A DNA stretch of 64,000 nucleotides from JAHJQZ01 sp963676075. GTDB lineage: Bacteria > Pseudomonadota > Alphaproteobacteria > Rhizobiales > Devosiaceae. The stretch covers positions 1 through 64,000 of the forward strand of contig CAXXNZ010000006.1 of assembly GCA_963676075.2 (NCBI GenBank). Reading direction: 5' to 3'. This document shows, piece by piece, positions 1 through 8,757 of this stretch (the stretch's first letter is position 1; each line of letters opens with the position of its first letter). The translations under genes and the position numbers were made by a program. Below the pieces are notes generated by a model. The model had not been told where the DNA came from. It did not search any database and was given only the letters and a program-made list of their open reading frames with translations.

Positions 1-881
1 ATTCGGTCGGCGATGCGCGAGGGATGGAAATCCTCGAGGGCGTCGAGCTTTTCACCGGTACCGATCAGCTTGATCGGCTTGCCGGTCGCGGCGCGCATGG
101 ACAAAGCAGCGCCGCCGCGCCCGTCGCCGTCGACGCGGGTCATGACGATGCCGGTGATGTCGAGACGGTTCTCGAACGAACGGGCCAGATTGACAGCGTC
201 CTGACCGGTCAGGGCATCGACGACCAAAAGGATTTCGTGGGGATTGGTGGCCGCCTTGATCTCGGCGGTCTCGGCCATCAGCTCTTCATCGATATGGGTG
301 CGGCCGGCCGTGTCGAGCATCAACACGTCGTAATTGCCAGTACGCGCCTCGTGCTCGGCGCGCTTGGCGATCTGGACCGGGGTCTCGCCCGGAACGATGG
401 GCAGCGTGTCGACGCCGACCTGCTCGCCGAGCACCCTCAGCTGTTCCATGGCGGCCGGACGGCGGGTGTCGAGCGAAGCCATGAGGACGCGCTTGTTCTG
501 GCGGTCCTTCAATCGGCGGGAAATCTTGGCGGTGGTCGTCGTCTTGCCCGAACCCTGCAGACCAACCATGAGCATGGCGACCGGCGGGCTGGCATTGAGC
601 GAAATCGGCACCGCTTCTTCGCCGAGCACGCTGACCAGTTCGTCATGGACGATCTTGACGACCTGCTGGCCGGGGGTCACCGACTTGGTGACCTCGGCGC
701 CGACGGCGCGCTCGCCAACCTGGGCGGTGAAGGCCTTGACGACTTCGAGGGAGACGTCGGCCTCGATCAGCGCCCGGCGGATTTCACGCAGGGCCAGATC
801 GACGTCGCCGGCGCTCAGCGCGCCGCGACCCGTCAGTCCCTTGAAGATATTACCCAGCCGGTCGCTGAGGGATTCGAACAT
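1..881 (-). CDS. ffh: Signal recognition particle protein Ffh (N-terminal part, cut by window edge)
   Basis: GTPase of the signal recognition particle; it binds 4.5S RNA and nascent signal sequences and docks on FtsY for co-translational membrane targeting. About 293 residues are present: the N domain from MFESLSDRLG, the G1 loop GLQGSGKTT at residues 108-116, the DTAGR G3 motif, and a TRVDGDGRGG G4/G5 region. The C-terminal M domain lies outside the window. The start is supported by an AAAGGAC ribosome site just upstream. It is read away from the accessory block at 1.2-7.5 kb. Its receptor gene ftsY is about 9.5 kb away. Confidence 0.97.
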   Translation of the reverse strand, partial: MFESLSDRLGNIFKGLTGRGALSAGDVDLALREIRRALIEADVSLEVVKAFTAQVGERAVGAEVTKSVTPGQQVVKIVHDELVSVLGEEAVPISLNASPPVAMLMVGLQGSGKTTTTAKISRRLKDRQNKRVLMASLDTRRPAAMEQLRVLGEQVGVDTLPIVPGETPVQIAKRAEHEARTGNYDVLMLDTAGRTHIDEELMAETAEIKAATNPHEILLVVDALTGQDAVNLARSFENRLDITGIVMTRVDGDGRGGAALSMRAATGKPIKLIGTGEKLDALEDFHPSRIADR

Positions 882-1222
882 GATCCGTCCTTTTCGCTCG
901 CGGGCCGTACCGCCTCCGGCATGACGACACTGAAACCGTGTCCATCCCTTCGGCTGGCCCTCCGCGCGGGCGGCAAAAACGTTTGCCGGGGTCCTCACGG
1001 ACGTCTTGTCCGTTCGTCCACGCCCGTCGCGGTCTCTGTTGAAGTCCCGGACCGATATGGGAACGAGTGTCCCAAACGCCAAACAACACCCGCGGGCGCA
1101 TCGCGCTGGCGGGTGGTGACCGCGTGTCTCGTGGATCACGCTAGTGGCTCGATCTCAGATACTGAGCAGAGTTGGACGGCTTTTATGCCGGGACTTCCTG
1201 AGAGTCAACGATTCGCGCCGCG
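882..1222. other. Intergenic region upstream of ffh
   Basis: About 340 bases between the ffh start and the DUF4336 stop, both on the minus strand. It should hold the ffh promoter, but I see no clear -35/-10 pair. Several short dyads around 1000-1060 have no T-tract. The open frames here have no recognisable protein character and I consider them non-coding. Confidence 0.5.
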
Positions 1223-1927
1223 CTAACCCAGCCAGTCGAAGGATCTGGCGATATAATCGGCTCCGCCCGACCGCACCCATTCGCCGTGGGCCATGACAAC
1301 CTGTTCAGGCTCCCAGGACTTGACCTTGTCGAGTGAAGCCCGCCCCCTGGCCTTGCCGAACCAGGATAACCTCACTTCGAGCGGCGCCTTGCCGTAAGGT
1401 TCGGTGATGCGCCAGAGCTTTGCAATGGCGTATTTCCAGCCCTTCCATTCCGACCTCAGAAAGCGATCGGAAAAGTTCTCCGTCAGATCGGTGAAAATCG
1501 CCGTTTTCGAGGGTTTGTGAAAAAACACCGCCTCCTCGATCAGCGGATTGCCGCGGAAAATGGTCTGGTCGACGACCTCGCCCCAGTCCGGCGGCGGAGT
1601 GTCGCCGAGCCAATCGGTGATGCCGATATGCGCCAGCTTCCTTTTGACCGACGGCAGCGCCCAGAGACGCGCGTCCGGCCAGATTGCCGCCCAATCCTTC
1701 AAAAACAGATGGTGCAGCCTGTTGGGCGAGATCAGGTGTTTGGGTGTGCCGAGCGCAGCCACTTCGGCCTGCAAATCGTTGTCGAGGGCAATCGGCGACC
1801 AGACCCAGAGGCCGCCGTCGGGCAGACGGACAAGCACCATGCGGGTCGAATAGGGAAAAGAGTAGAAATCGACCACCGGTCCTTCGGCGATCCAGATTTC
1901 GGGACCGATCTTCGTCAGGCGTGGCAT
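1223..1927 (-). CDS. DUF4336 domain-containing protein
   Basis: A 234-residue protein resembling the DUF4336 family, whose members look like degenerate metallo-beta-lactamase-fold proteins of unknown function. Visible features are the opening MPRLTKIGPEIWIAEGP, an SPNRLHHLFLKDW segment around residue 75 where family members keep paired histidines, and a late MAHGEWV motif. A longer frame reaches 2095. I chose 1927 because GGGAGGT lies five bases upstream and because the longer version would overlap the preceding gene. It is the third gene of a minus-strand set (3434 to 1223) with 25 bases to its neighbour. Confidence 0.8.
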   Translation of the reverse strand: MPRLTKIGPEIWIAEGPVVDFYSFPYSTRMVLVRLPDGGLWVWSPIALDNDLQAEVAALGTPKHLISPNRLHHLFLKDWAAIWPDARLWALPSVKRKLAHIGITDWLGDTPPPDWGEVVDQTIFRGNPLIEEAVFFHKPSKTAIFTDLTENFSDRFLRSEWKGWKYAIAKLWRITEPYGKAPLEVRLSWFGKARGRASLDKVKSWEPEQVVMAHGEWVRSGGADYIARSFDWLG

Positions 1928-1952
1928 TGTACCTCCCTGCTTCGGGCTGGGT

Positions 1953-3215
1953 TCAGACGTCGAGCCTATCGAGCAGCGCCGCGATGGCCTCGATTCCGGC
2001 GAGGTGCTTGCGATGCACCGTAAGGCTGGCGGTGATGTGCCGCCGGCCGGGTGCGAACGTGCACTGATTGAGGCCGGGGTGAAAGGTGCCGACATAAACC
2101 GGGTCCTGCAGGGCTTTGGTCAGCGGCCCCTGCATCCGGTGCGGCGGTGTCAGGGACAGGCTGAAGTCGTAAAAGCCGGGGAAGCGGAAAATCCTGTCGG
2201 AATAGAGAAATGGCAACCAGCGCCGCATGGCACGGTGAGCCGCAAAGACCGCCTCCAGCAATCCTTGTGTCGCTCTTTTGCCGCCCGCCTCGAGTCTTTC
2301 GATCTCGGCGCTGACATTGCTGGCGAAAGCGGCGAAATCGCTGCTGACCCGAAACCGCGCCTCGGTCGTCCAGAAACGGAAAAAGGCGTTGCCGCCGGCA
2401 GCCCGGTTCCATGTGTCCATTTCAGTGTAAAGAGCGGAGATCTTTCGCCGGGACAGACCCTTTCCGTGCTGGTTGAGGGCAAACAGCACCAAAGCGAACA
2501 GCAAAACACGCTGGTTGAGGCCGAGCCGGGTCGCGACACGGCGGAGCTTGGCCCGCTCGAACACCAGGCTGCGATAGATGGTGTGGGACCTGCGCGGCGC
2601 AATCGCGAGCGCCACCAGCAACTGGGCCGGGCCGAGAACGGCTGCCCTCAGCCAATTGCCAAGATCGGCTATCCACTGCTTTCGATGGGTCGGCTTGGCG
2701 AGATCGCCGTGGCCGGCGGATTGCGAACGGCTGAGCAGCGCCGAATCGGCGCCCTCGAGCAACGCATGGGTCGACAAGACCATGAGGGCGGACCGGCGTC
2801 CGGCCTGATCGGGTCCGCCGCGCCGGACAACGGCACGAAGGCGCAGCATCGGAAGATCCTGCCGTGCGAACAGTTCGGGGCAAGAGACGTCCCAGGCGTC
2901 GGGATAGGCGGCGAGGTCGTCCACCTCCTCTGAGGTGACAATACGATCCAGCACGTCACGGGGCAGCGATCTACCATTGAAGGCCGCGTAGAGCGCGCCG
3001 ATCTGCGGGACGCTGTCGATAATGTCGGCGGCCATCGCGCCCAGTTGCGCACTGTCCAGCGCGTGCGGTGAAAACGCAGAGAAAAACACCGTCTGGCGGG
3101 CTTGATGGAAATACCACTGGGTACTGGTGAACCCTGCCAACGGATCTTCGGACAAAGGCGCTGCAGCACGCGATGTTTCGACAGATGCCGACTGGGCGAC
3201 TTCCGGAAGGGTCAA
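1953..3215 (-). CDS. Condensation/acyltransferase-like hypothetical protein
   Basis: A 420-residue protein I cannot assign to a named family. Around residues 145-155 it has STHALLEGADSALL, which resembles the HHxxxDG active-site region of the condensation and wax-ester-synthase acyltransferase superfamily, with the second histidine and the glycine shifted. The later NQRVLLFALVLFALNQHG and the C-terminal TFAPGRRHITASLTVHRKHL fit the second half of that bilobal fold, where the floor loop pairs the domains. It lies four bases after a small acidic protein gene and 25 before the DUF4336 gene, so the three are probably co-transcribed. The acyltransferase assignment is inference from motif shape only. 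Confidence 0.6.
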   Translation of the reverse strand: MTLPEVAQSASVETSRAAAPLSEDPLAGFTSTQWYFHQARQTVFFSAFSPHALDSAQLGAMAADIIDSVPQIGALYAAFNGRSLPRDVLDRIVTSEEVDDLAAYPDAWDVSCPELFARQDLPMLRLRAVVRRGGPDQAGRRSALMVLSTHALLEGADSALLSRSQSAGHGDLAKPTHRKQWIADLGNWLRAAVLGPAQLLVALAIAPRRSHTIYRSLVFERAKLRRVATRLGLNQRVLLFALVLFALNQHGKGLSRRKISALYTEMDTWNRAAGGNAFFRFWTTEARFRVSSDFAAFASNVSAEIERLEAGGKRATQGLLEAVFAAHRAMRRWLPFLYSDRIFRFPGFYDFSLSLTPPHRMQGPLTKALQDPVYVGTFHPGLNQCTFAPGRRHITASLTVHRKHLAGIEAIAALLDRLDV

Positions 3216-3218
3216 ACC

Positions 3219-3434
3219 CTACTTCTCGCGCAGCGGCTTCTTGCCCCGCTTCTCCAACTCGGCCTCAAGCGTTTGCTCGAGCTCGACCAGATCGTCAGGC
3301 AGTGGCATGCCCTCGGCGCGCAACTCGTTGAGCCGTTCGCGCACCATCTCCTCGAGTTCGTGCAGATCGTGCGGCTGATTGTTCATCTTCTCGAGAAGAT
3401 CGATGATCTGCACCTTGATGTCGTCGAAGGCCAT
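3219..3434 (-). CDS. Small acidic conserved hypothetical protein
   Basis: A 71-residue protein rich in Glu, Leu and Asp, starting MAFDDIKVQIIDLLEKMNNQ and predicted to form long amphipathic helices. It has no signal peptide or membrane segment. The frame extends upstream to 3515, but the ATG at 3434 has a GGGGAA ribosome site and begins the helical part. The stop is three bases before the start of the condensation-like gene, which suggests translational coupling. Function unknown; the size and helical pattern suggest an adaptor or partner for the next protein, which is inference. Confidence 0.65.
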   Translation of the reverse strand: MAFDDIKVQIIDLLEKMNNQPHDLHELEEMVRERLNELRAEGMPLPDDLVELEQTLEAELEKRGKKPLREK

Positions 3435-3559
3435 GTACGGTTCCCCATAAAACTCCTGTCTTATTCGGCTAACCCCGTTACGTCTCCGGCGCAAGGGGAT
3501 TGCGGTGCCGAACATCGCTCAACTAAGGTTCTATAAAGACGTTAGTATGAGGACCGGAA

Positions 3560-4795
3560 ATGCCTGAAGCCCAGTTTGCCGCCGAAATCGATCGCCTCGC
3601 CGCGGTTGCCATCAAGGTCGGGGTCCGCCTGACCAAAGGCCAGGACCTGATCGTCACCTCGCCGATCGCGGCCCTGCCGCTTGCCCGGCGCATCGCTGCG
3701 GAGGCCTACAAGGCCGGGGCCGGGAATGTGACGGTTCTGCTCAATGACGAAGAGATCGTGCTGGCGCGCTATCGTCACGGCTCGGACGCCAGTTTCGACC
3801 GCGCGGCCGACTGGCTCTACGAGGGCATGGGCAAGGCCTATGGCGCCAATACCGCCCGGCTGGCCATTGTCGGGGACAACCCGATGGCACTGAGCGGGGA
3901 AGACCCGGAAAAGATCGCCCGCGCCAACCGCGCCAATTCGCAGGCCTACAAGCCGGCGCTGGAGAGGATCGCCGGCTTCGACATCAACTGGTCAATCGTC
4001 TCCTACCCGACCGCGGCCTGGGCCAAGGTGGTGTTTCCCGACGACCAGGAGGAAATGGCCGTCGCCAAACTGGCCCACGCCGTGTTTGCGGCCTCCCGCG
4101 TCGATAACGACGACCCGATCGGCGCCTGGGCCGCCCATAACGCCGTGCTTCGGGAAAAGGCGAACTGGCTCGACGACGAGAATTTCGACGCGCTGCACTT
4201 CACCGGGCCGGGAACCGATCTGAGGGTCGGACTGGCCGACGACCATCACTGGGCCGGCGGCGAAGCCACCGCAAAGAACGGCGTGACCTGCAACGCCAAC
4301 ATCCCGACCGAGGAGGTCTTCACCACCCCGCATGCGCAAAAGGTCGAGGGCACGGTCAGCGCCACAAAGCCACTCAGCCACCAGGGCACGCTGATCGAGA
4401 ACATCTCTGTGAGGTTCGAAGCCGGACGGATCGTCCAGGCACATGCCAGCCGTGGCGAGGACGTTCTCAACCGGCTGATCGACACCGACGAGGGCGCGCG
4501 CCGGCTCGGGGAAGTGGCGCTTGTGCCCCATTCCTCGCCGATCTCGCAATCCGGCATCCTGTTCTACAACACGCTTTACGACGAGAACGCCGCCTGCCAC
4601 ATCGCGCTCGGCCAGTGCTACGCCAAGGCGTTCCGCAACGGCACCTCCATGACGCTTGACGATATCAAGGCGCGGGGCGGCAATTCCTCGCTGATCCATG
4701 TCGACTGGATGATCGGCTCGGACAAGGTCGATATCGACGGCATCAAGCAGGACGGCTCCCGCGTTCCGGTGTTCCGCAAGGGCGAATGGGCCTGA
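3560..4795 (+). CDS. M29 family aminopeptidase
   Basis: A 411-residue metallo-aminopeptidase of the M29 (AmpS/aminopeptidase T) family, cytoplasmic, removing N-terminal residues from peptides. Family metal ligands are in place: Glu251/252 in NIPTEEVF, Glu318 in LGEVALVP, His347 in ACHIALG, and His380 and Asp382 in LIHVDWMIGS. Length is normal for the family (about 410). The start follows an AGGACCGGAA ribosome site. Its last 10 bases overlap the next gene, so the two are coupled. Confidence 0.95.
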   Translation: MPEAQFAAEIDRLAAVAIKVGVRLTKGQDLIVTSPIAALPLARRIAAEAYKAGAGNVTVLLNDEEIVLARYRHGSDASFDRAADWLYEGMGKAYGANTARLAIVGDNPMALSGEDPEKIARANRANSQAYKPALERIAGFDINWSIVSYPTAAWAKVVFPDDQEEMAVAKLAHAVFAASRVDNDDPIGAWAAHNAVLREKANWLDDENFDALHFTGPGTDLRVGLADDHHWAGGEATAKNGVTCNANIPTEEVFTTPHAQKVEGTVSATKPLSHQGTLIENISVRFEAGRIVQAHASRGEDVLNRLIDTDEGARRLGEVALVPHSSPISQSGILFYNTLYDENAACHIALGQCYAKAFRNGTSMTLDDIKARGGNSSLIHVDWMIGSDKVDIDGIKQDGSRVPVFRKGEWA

Positions 4796-5307
4796 AACCG
4801 GTCCTCATCGCTTTTGCGGGCCTGCCGGGCACGGGAAAAACCACCATCGCACGACTGGTCGCCAAAACGCTTGGCGCGACCTATCTGCGTGTCGATACGG
4901 CCGAGCAGGCCTTGCGGCAAACGGGGGAGATAGCCGAACTGGTCACCGCCGGCTATTCGGTGCTTTACGCGCTTGCCGCCGACAATCTGGCGCTTGGTCA
5001 GAGTGTGGTCGCCGACTCGGTCAATCCCGTTACCTGGTCGCGAAACGCCTGGCGCGACGTGGCGACCGGAGCTGCCGCTCGCCTCATTGGCGTGGAAGTG
5101 ATCTGCGACGACCAAGCCGAGCACCGTCGGCGCGTCGAGACCCGCCGAGCCGACATCGCCGGACATGAGCTGCCCGACTGGCAGGCGGTGGTGACGCGGG
5201 AGTACCTGCCGTGGTCCGAAGCCGATCTCCGGATCGATACCTCAGAGGTTTCGGCCGAAGAGGCTACAGCCCGAATCGTGGCGGTGGCAAAATCGCTGAG
5301 CGATTGA
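4786..5307 (+). CDS. AAA/P-loop kinase-like protein
   Basis: A 173-residue P-loop protein with Walker A GLPGTGKTT at residues 12-20 and a DSVNP segment around residue 71, where related kinases place a catalytic or Mg-binding Asp. The layout matches small zeta-toxin/adenylylsulfate-kinase-like phosphotransferases that act on small molecules. The substrate cannot be told. A segment EHRRRVETRRAD around residue 110 looks like the mobile lid with basic residues. It overlaps the upstream aminopeptidase gene by 10 bases and is presumably translated with it. There is no antitoxin-like neighbour, so I do not call it a toxin. Confidence 0.8.
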   Translation: MGLKPVLIAFAGLPGTGKTTIARLVAKTLGATYLRVDTAEQALRQTGEIAELVTAGYSVLYALAADNLALGQSVVADSVNPVTWSRNAWRDVATGAAARLIGVEVICDDQAEHRRRVETRRADIAGHELPDWQAVVTREYLPWSEADLRIDTSEVSAEEATARIVAVAKSLSD

Positions 5308-5343
5308 AAAGCATGTGGCGATACAGAGGCAGTGAGTGTCCAC

Positions 5344-6546
5344 TCACCCGCCGAGGCCGGCCAGTTTCATCAATGAGGTTCTGAGGCCCCTGGGCATGGC
5401 GAGTACCAGCTTTTTGAGCATGGGCCGGGTCAGCACATCCCAGATCCAGACGATCGCCAGTCCCCTGGCGGTCACCGGCAGAGCGTAGTCACGCACCGGC
5501 ACGGCCGTTGTGGCCCAGGTCATCTTGTAGGGCATGACCGGCACACCGAGATCGCAGCCGGTCGCACCCTCGGCGGCGACGGCCCGCAGGATCTCGCCAA
5601 GATGCAGCTTGCCCGGGCTTTCGTCGGAATTGGAAAAATCGCGGCTGGCGACGAAGGCGTAATAGCGCCCCTGATGGACGAACCCCCATTGCTCGGCGAT
5701 CGGCCGGCCATCGTGGACGAAGGAGAAGGCGGCAACACCAATGTCGTCGCGCGCCGCGAGACTCCTGCAGAAACCGGAGAAGCCGGCATCGCGGAAGGCG
5801 CGCGAACTGAGCCCCTGCTCCTTCAGCCGTTCCGCCCGACCCGACAGCGTGCGCTCGATCACCACCAGCCGTTCCGACGGGGTTTGTGCGACGACATGGG
5901 TCAGGGTGCCCTCGCGTTCGAGCCTGTTGCGGGCATTGCGCATGTTTTTGCGCGTCTTCGACTTGATGGTACGGAAATAGGCCTCGAAATCCTCGTACGC
6001 ACCGAGATCGACATAAGGCGCGCCTTCTTCGTAACCGGTCGAGACCACCTTTTGCGGCAGTCCGCGCATCAGGGCCGAGCCGCCGCGAACCTTGAGGAAC
6101 CGCAGCGTATCAGCCGGCGCGGCGATCAGAGCGGCCCGGACCAGTCGCCGCATGGCCTCGCGCGGATCGAGCTCCGGCGCGATCAGGGCGTCGGCATATT
6201 GCCCGAAGGCGTGGCCGAGCGGCACCAGTGCCGTCTGGCCCTTCTCAGATATCCGTTCGAGCGGCAACAGCGCCACAAGACGCTGGCCGTCAGTCAGCGT
6301 GGCGATGACCGGGTCGAAACCCTTGTTGTTGCGTTCGTCCTCGAAGTCGAAAACGGCACGGCCCCAGCCGAGCCCCTGAAACAGGGTCAGCCCATCCGAA
6401 CGAGCTTCAAGTCCCGCCCACTGATCCGCCAGCGCCTCGAGCCCGGCCCGATCCCTTACGACGTCGTCGGCAAGCGAAGCGCCAGTGACAACACGTTCGC
6501 TCGCGGCACGGCGGTCCGGAGGGTTGAGGGCAACGGCAAAATTCAT
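5344..6546 (-). CDS. GNAT acyltransferase of the CelD/BcsL (FemAB-like) family
   Basis: A 400-residue protein with two GNAT-like lobes, as in the CelD/BcsL family linked to envelope polysaccharide modification. Typical landmarks are the early DRAGLEALADQWAGLEARS segment, FRTIKSKTRKNMRNARNRLE around residues 200-218, and a C-terminal HDGRPIAEQWGFVHQGRYYAF strand pair, followed by a KLHLGE.L helix. No signal peptide is visible. It shares four bases with the upstream cupin-like gene (ATGA overlap), so the two are translated together. Acceptor and acyl donor are unknown. Confidence 0.85.
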   Translation of the reverse strand: MNFAVALNPPDRRAASERVVTGASLADDVVRDRAGLEALADQWAGLEARSDGLTLFQGLGWGRAVFDFEDERNNKGFDPVIATLTDGQRLVALLPLERISEKGQTALVPLGHAFGQYADALIAPELDPREAMRRLVRAALIAAPADTLRFLKVRGGSALMRGLPQKVVSTGYEEGAPYVDLGAYEDFEAYFRTIKSKTRKNMRNARNRLEREGTLTHVVAQTPSERLVVIERTLSGRAERLKEQGLSSRAFRDAGFSGFCRSLAARDDIGVAAFSFVHDGRPIAEQWGFVHQGRYYAFVASRDFSNSDESPGKLHLGEILRAVAAEGATGCDLGVPVMPYKMTWATTAVPVRDYALPVTARGLAIVWIWDVLTRPMLKKLVLAMPRGLRTSLMKLAGLGG

Positions 6547-7502
6547 TTCTCGAGTGTCCTGGGGTCGATATCGACAATGCCCTCGGGGGCATCGGGGTCG
6601 ACCCGGAAGTCGATGGTGTAGACTTTCTTTTTTTGCGGGTTGAGCGGCGAGAACTTCACGGCGCCGGCAAACGCGGTCTTGGCAAGTGCGCCAAACCCGG
6701 TCGCTTCCTGGCTGAGCCTGTTGAGCCCGAAACTGTTGCGCAACACGCCATTTGCATAGTTGACGGCATAGTGACCGCGCAGTTCGTCGGTCCAGTGCTC
6801 GGTGGTGAAGCTGACATTGAGCATGTCGTGATTGACGACGCGATGCGGACCGTTGAGCGGCCAGTGCAGCATCCTGCCGGCTTCAAGCTCATGGATTTCT
6901 GCATAGTCGTCGAACCAGGGCTCGAACGGCATGTCTGTTTCCCGCAGCTGACCGAGGATCAGCTTTTCGAGAGCCGGCTGCGAGATGAATGGCGGCGACG
7001 CCGGATAGACGTAGACCTTCTTGGTGCCCCTGACCTGCCAGAGGGACTGGCCGGGGACGTCCGAGTGATACTTGACCGAAACACTGGGCGAGGAAATCAG
7101 GATCGTCAGGTTGCGCTTGTAGCTCCTGAAACCGGGCACCCGCTCCTCGAATTCGCCGTAGATGCGATCAACCAGTTCGCCATAGGCCGGATCGGTTTTC
7201 GCCGGCGCCGTCAGGTTGAGCCAGATATTGCCATTGCGGATCGCCTCGATCACCTGCTGGCCGGTGAGAGTACCGATCTCGCCCTCGCGGCGCTTCGGCG
7301 GATTGCCCGGCGTCTTTTGCGAGTAATTGACGTGGTAGGCCTCACGCGGCGTCCTGTCGATCAGCTCCGCCAGCGCCGCGTCCGAAAACAGGGGCGACAG
7401 TGCCAGCGAATGGGAAAGACCGAGCGAATGCTTCCCCCACAGAGCAGGGTAATGCGCTTGCCAGTCGGTAATGATCTGATCCGTGATCAGGGGCAGTGTC
7501 AT
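6543..7502 (-). CDS. JmjC/cupin-like oxygenase-fold protein
   Basis: A 319-residue protein with a double-stranded beta-helix signature: YHSDVPGQSLWQVRGTKKV (about residues 145-163) gives the HxD iron-binding pair and a lysine suited to 2-oxoglutarate binding, and GRMLHWPLNGPHRVVNHD (about 210-227) gives the distal histidine. This matches JmjC-like or cupin_8-type 2-oxoglutarate/Fe(II) enzymes. The substrate is unknown. It is the first gene of a two-gene unit with the BcsL-like acyltransferase, which suggests both act in surface-component modification; that link is inference. Confidence 0.75.
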   Translation of the reverse strand: MTLPLITDQIITDWQAHYPALWGKHSLGLSHSLALSPLFSDAALAELIDRTPREAYHVNYSQKTPGNPPKRREGEIGTLTGQQVIEAIRNGNIWLNLTAPAKTDPAYGELVDRIYGEFEERVPGFRSYKRNLTILISSPSVSVKYHSDVPGQSLWQVRGTKKVYVYPASPPFISQPALEKLILGQLRETDMPFEPWFDDYAEIHELEAGRMLHWPLNGPHRVVNHDMLNVSFTTEHWTDELRGHYAVNYANGVLRNSFGLNRLSQEATGFGALAKTAFAGAVKFSPLNPQKKKVYTIDFRVDPDAPEGIVDIDPRTLEK

Positions 7503-7893
7503 CGTTTCAGCTCCTGCACCAAACTAGTCTGGAATTGGCCTAATTTAGAACTTATTCGAGAGTGGCGGCCAAAGCCCGCCGAACTTGGCAAGCTGGTTAA
7601 GGGGAAGTGTGCGTTGCGACCCCGGAGCACCTCGCCGCTCCGGCATCCCGGTCCGCCCAGATCAATCCGGTGAATTCCCCTCAAGCCATAGCTTTCCATT
7701 TGCGGCGGAAACAAAGGGTTAACCCGCGTGGTTTCAGGCTCGATCACACCTGAGCGCGCTGAACTGGCATTTGCCGTATTTGTGCGCCATATAGGGATCT
7801 GAACAGCGCGCGGACCGAGGCAAGGATGCCGGGTTCGCGTGTTTGGTGTGCGCCGGCGCCGGTCCGGATGGATTGACCAGTCGAGACAATGAA
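7503..7893. other. Divergent intergenic region between cupin-like gene and dapF
   Basis: About 390 bases between divergently read genes, so promoters for both should lie here. There is an AT-richer patch at 7530-7560 and a short AAAGGGTTAACCC palindrome near 7710. I see no clear -35/-10 pair, riboswitch or gene. A frame starting at 7843 runs into dapF but its extra 17 residues look unlike the DapF family. Confidence 0.5.
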
Positions 7894-8757
7894 ATGCCAA
7901 TCGCCTATTTGAAAATGAACGGGTTGGGGAACGATTTCGTCGTCATCGACGCGCGTGCCGATGCGCGCCGTTACAGCGCCGACGAAGTGCGTCTGATCGC
8001 CGACCGCGACACCGGCATTGGCTGCGACCAGTTGATCGTCATGGAAAAGGCGCGAGCCGAGGCCGGTGACGTTTTCATGCGCATCTACAACCAGGATGGC
8101 AGCGAGGTCGACGCCTGCGGCAATGCCTCGCGTTGTGTCGCCGCGCTCATTGCCGAGGAGATCGGTCGGACCGCCATCACCATCGAGACCAAGGCCGGAC
8201 TGCTTGCCGCCGAGGTGAGGGATGGCGAGGTCAGCGTCGACATGGGCGTGCCGCGCTTTAGCTGGGACCAGATCCCGCTTGCCGAGGAATTCGCCGACAC
8301 CACAGGGATCGAATTGCAGATCGGGCCGATCGATGCGCCGGTCCTTCACACGCCGTCGGTGGTCAATGTCGGCAATCCGCATGCGATTTTCTGGGTCAAG
8401 AACGACCCCGACACTTATGATCTTCACCTGTTCGGGCCGCTGCTCGAAAACCACCCCATCTTTCCCGAGCGCGCCAACATCTCGGTGGCGCAGGTGCTCG
8501 GCGATGACCGCATCAAGGTCAGAACATGGGAACGCGGCGTCGGGTTGACCCGGGCCTGCGGCACCGCTGCCTGCGCGACCGCCGTCGCAGCCGCCCGCAA
8601 GGGACTGACCGATCGGTCTGTGACGATCGAGCTGCCCGGCGGCAAGCTGAAGCTCGATTGGCGCGAAACTGACAACCACATCATCATGACCGGCCCCTGG
8701 TCGCTCGACGGTCGGGGCGAGCTGCCCGGAGACTTCGTCAAGGAGCCGGCGGCATGA
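7894..8757 (+). CDS. dapF: Diaminopimelate epimerase
   Basis: A cytoplasmic 287-residue enzyme converting LL- to meso-diaminopimelate, for lysine and peptidoglycan synthesis. Both catalytic cysteines of this cofactor-free racemase are visible: Cys75 in ACGNASR and Cys222 in ACGTAAC, and the N-terminal KMNGLGNDFVVID motif is intact. The start at 7894 is chosen over an upstream in-frame start because MPIAYLKMNG matches the family. Its stop overlaps the mtaB start (ATGA), and it heads the mtaB-ftsY-yciB operon. Confidence 0.98.
   Translation: MPIAYLKMNGLGNDFVVIDARADARRYSADEVRLIADRDTGIGCDQLIVMEKARAEAGDVFMRIYNQDGSEVDACGNASRCVAALIAEEIGRTAITIETKAGLLAAEVRDGEVSVDMGVPRFSWDQIPLAEEFADTTGIELQIGPIDAPVLHTPSVVNVGNPHAIFWVKNDPDTYDLHLFGPLLENHPIFPERANISVAQVLGDDRIKVRTWERGVGLTRACGTAACATAVAAARKGLTDRSVTIELPGGKLKLDWRETDNHIIMTGPWSLDGRGELPGDFVKEPAA

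Noticed and set aside
24..1226. 400-residue plus-strand frame
   Set aside because: It lies almost wholly opposite ffh and mirrors its codon pattern; composition is unlike a real protein and no family is recognisable.
4786..5307. Zeta-type toxin
   Set aside because: A P-loop kinase of this size can be a zeta toxin, but there is no antitoxin gene beside it and it is coupled to an aminopeptidase, so a metabolic kinase is more likely.
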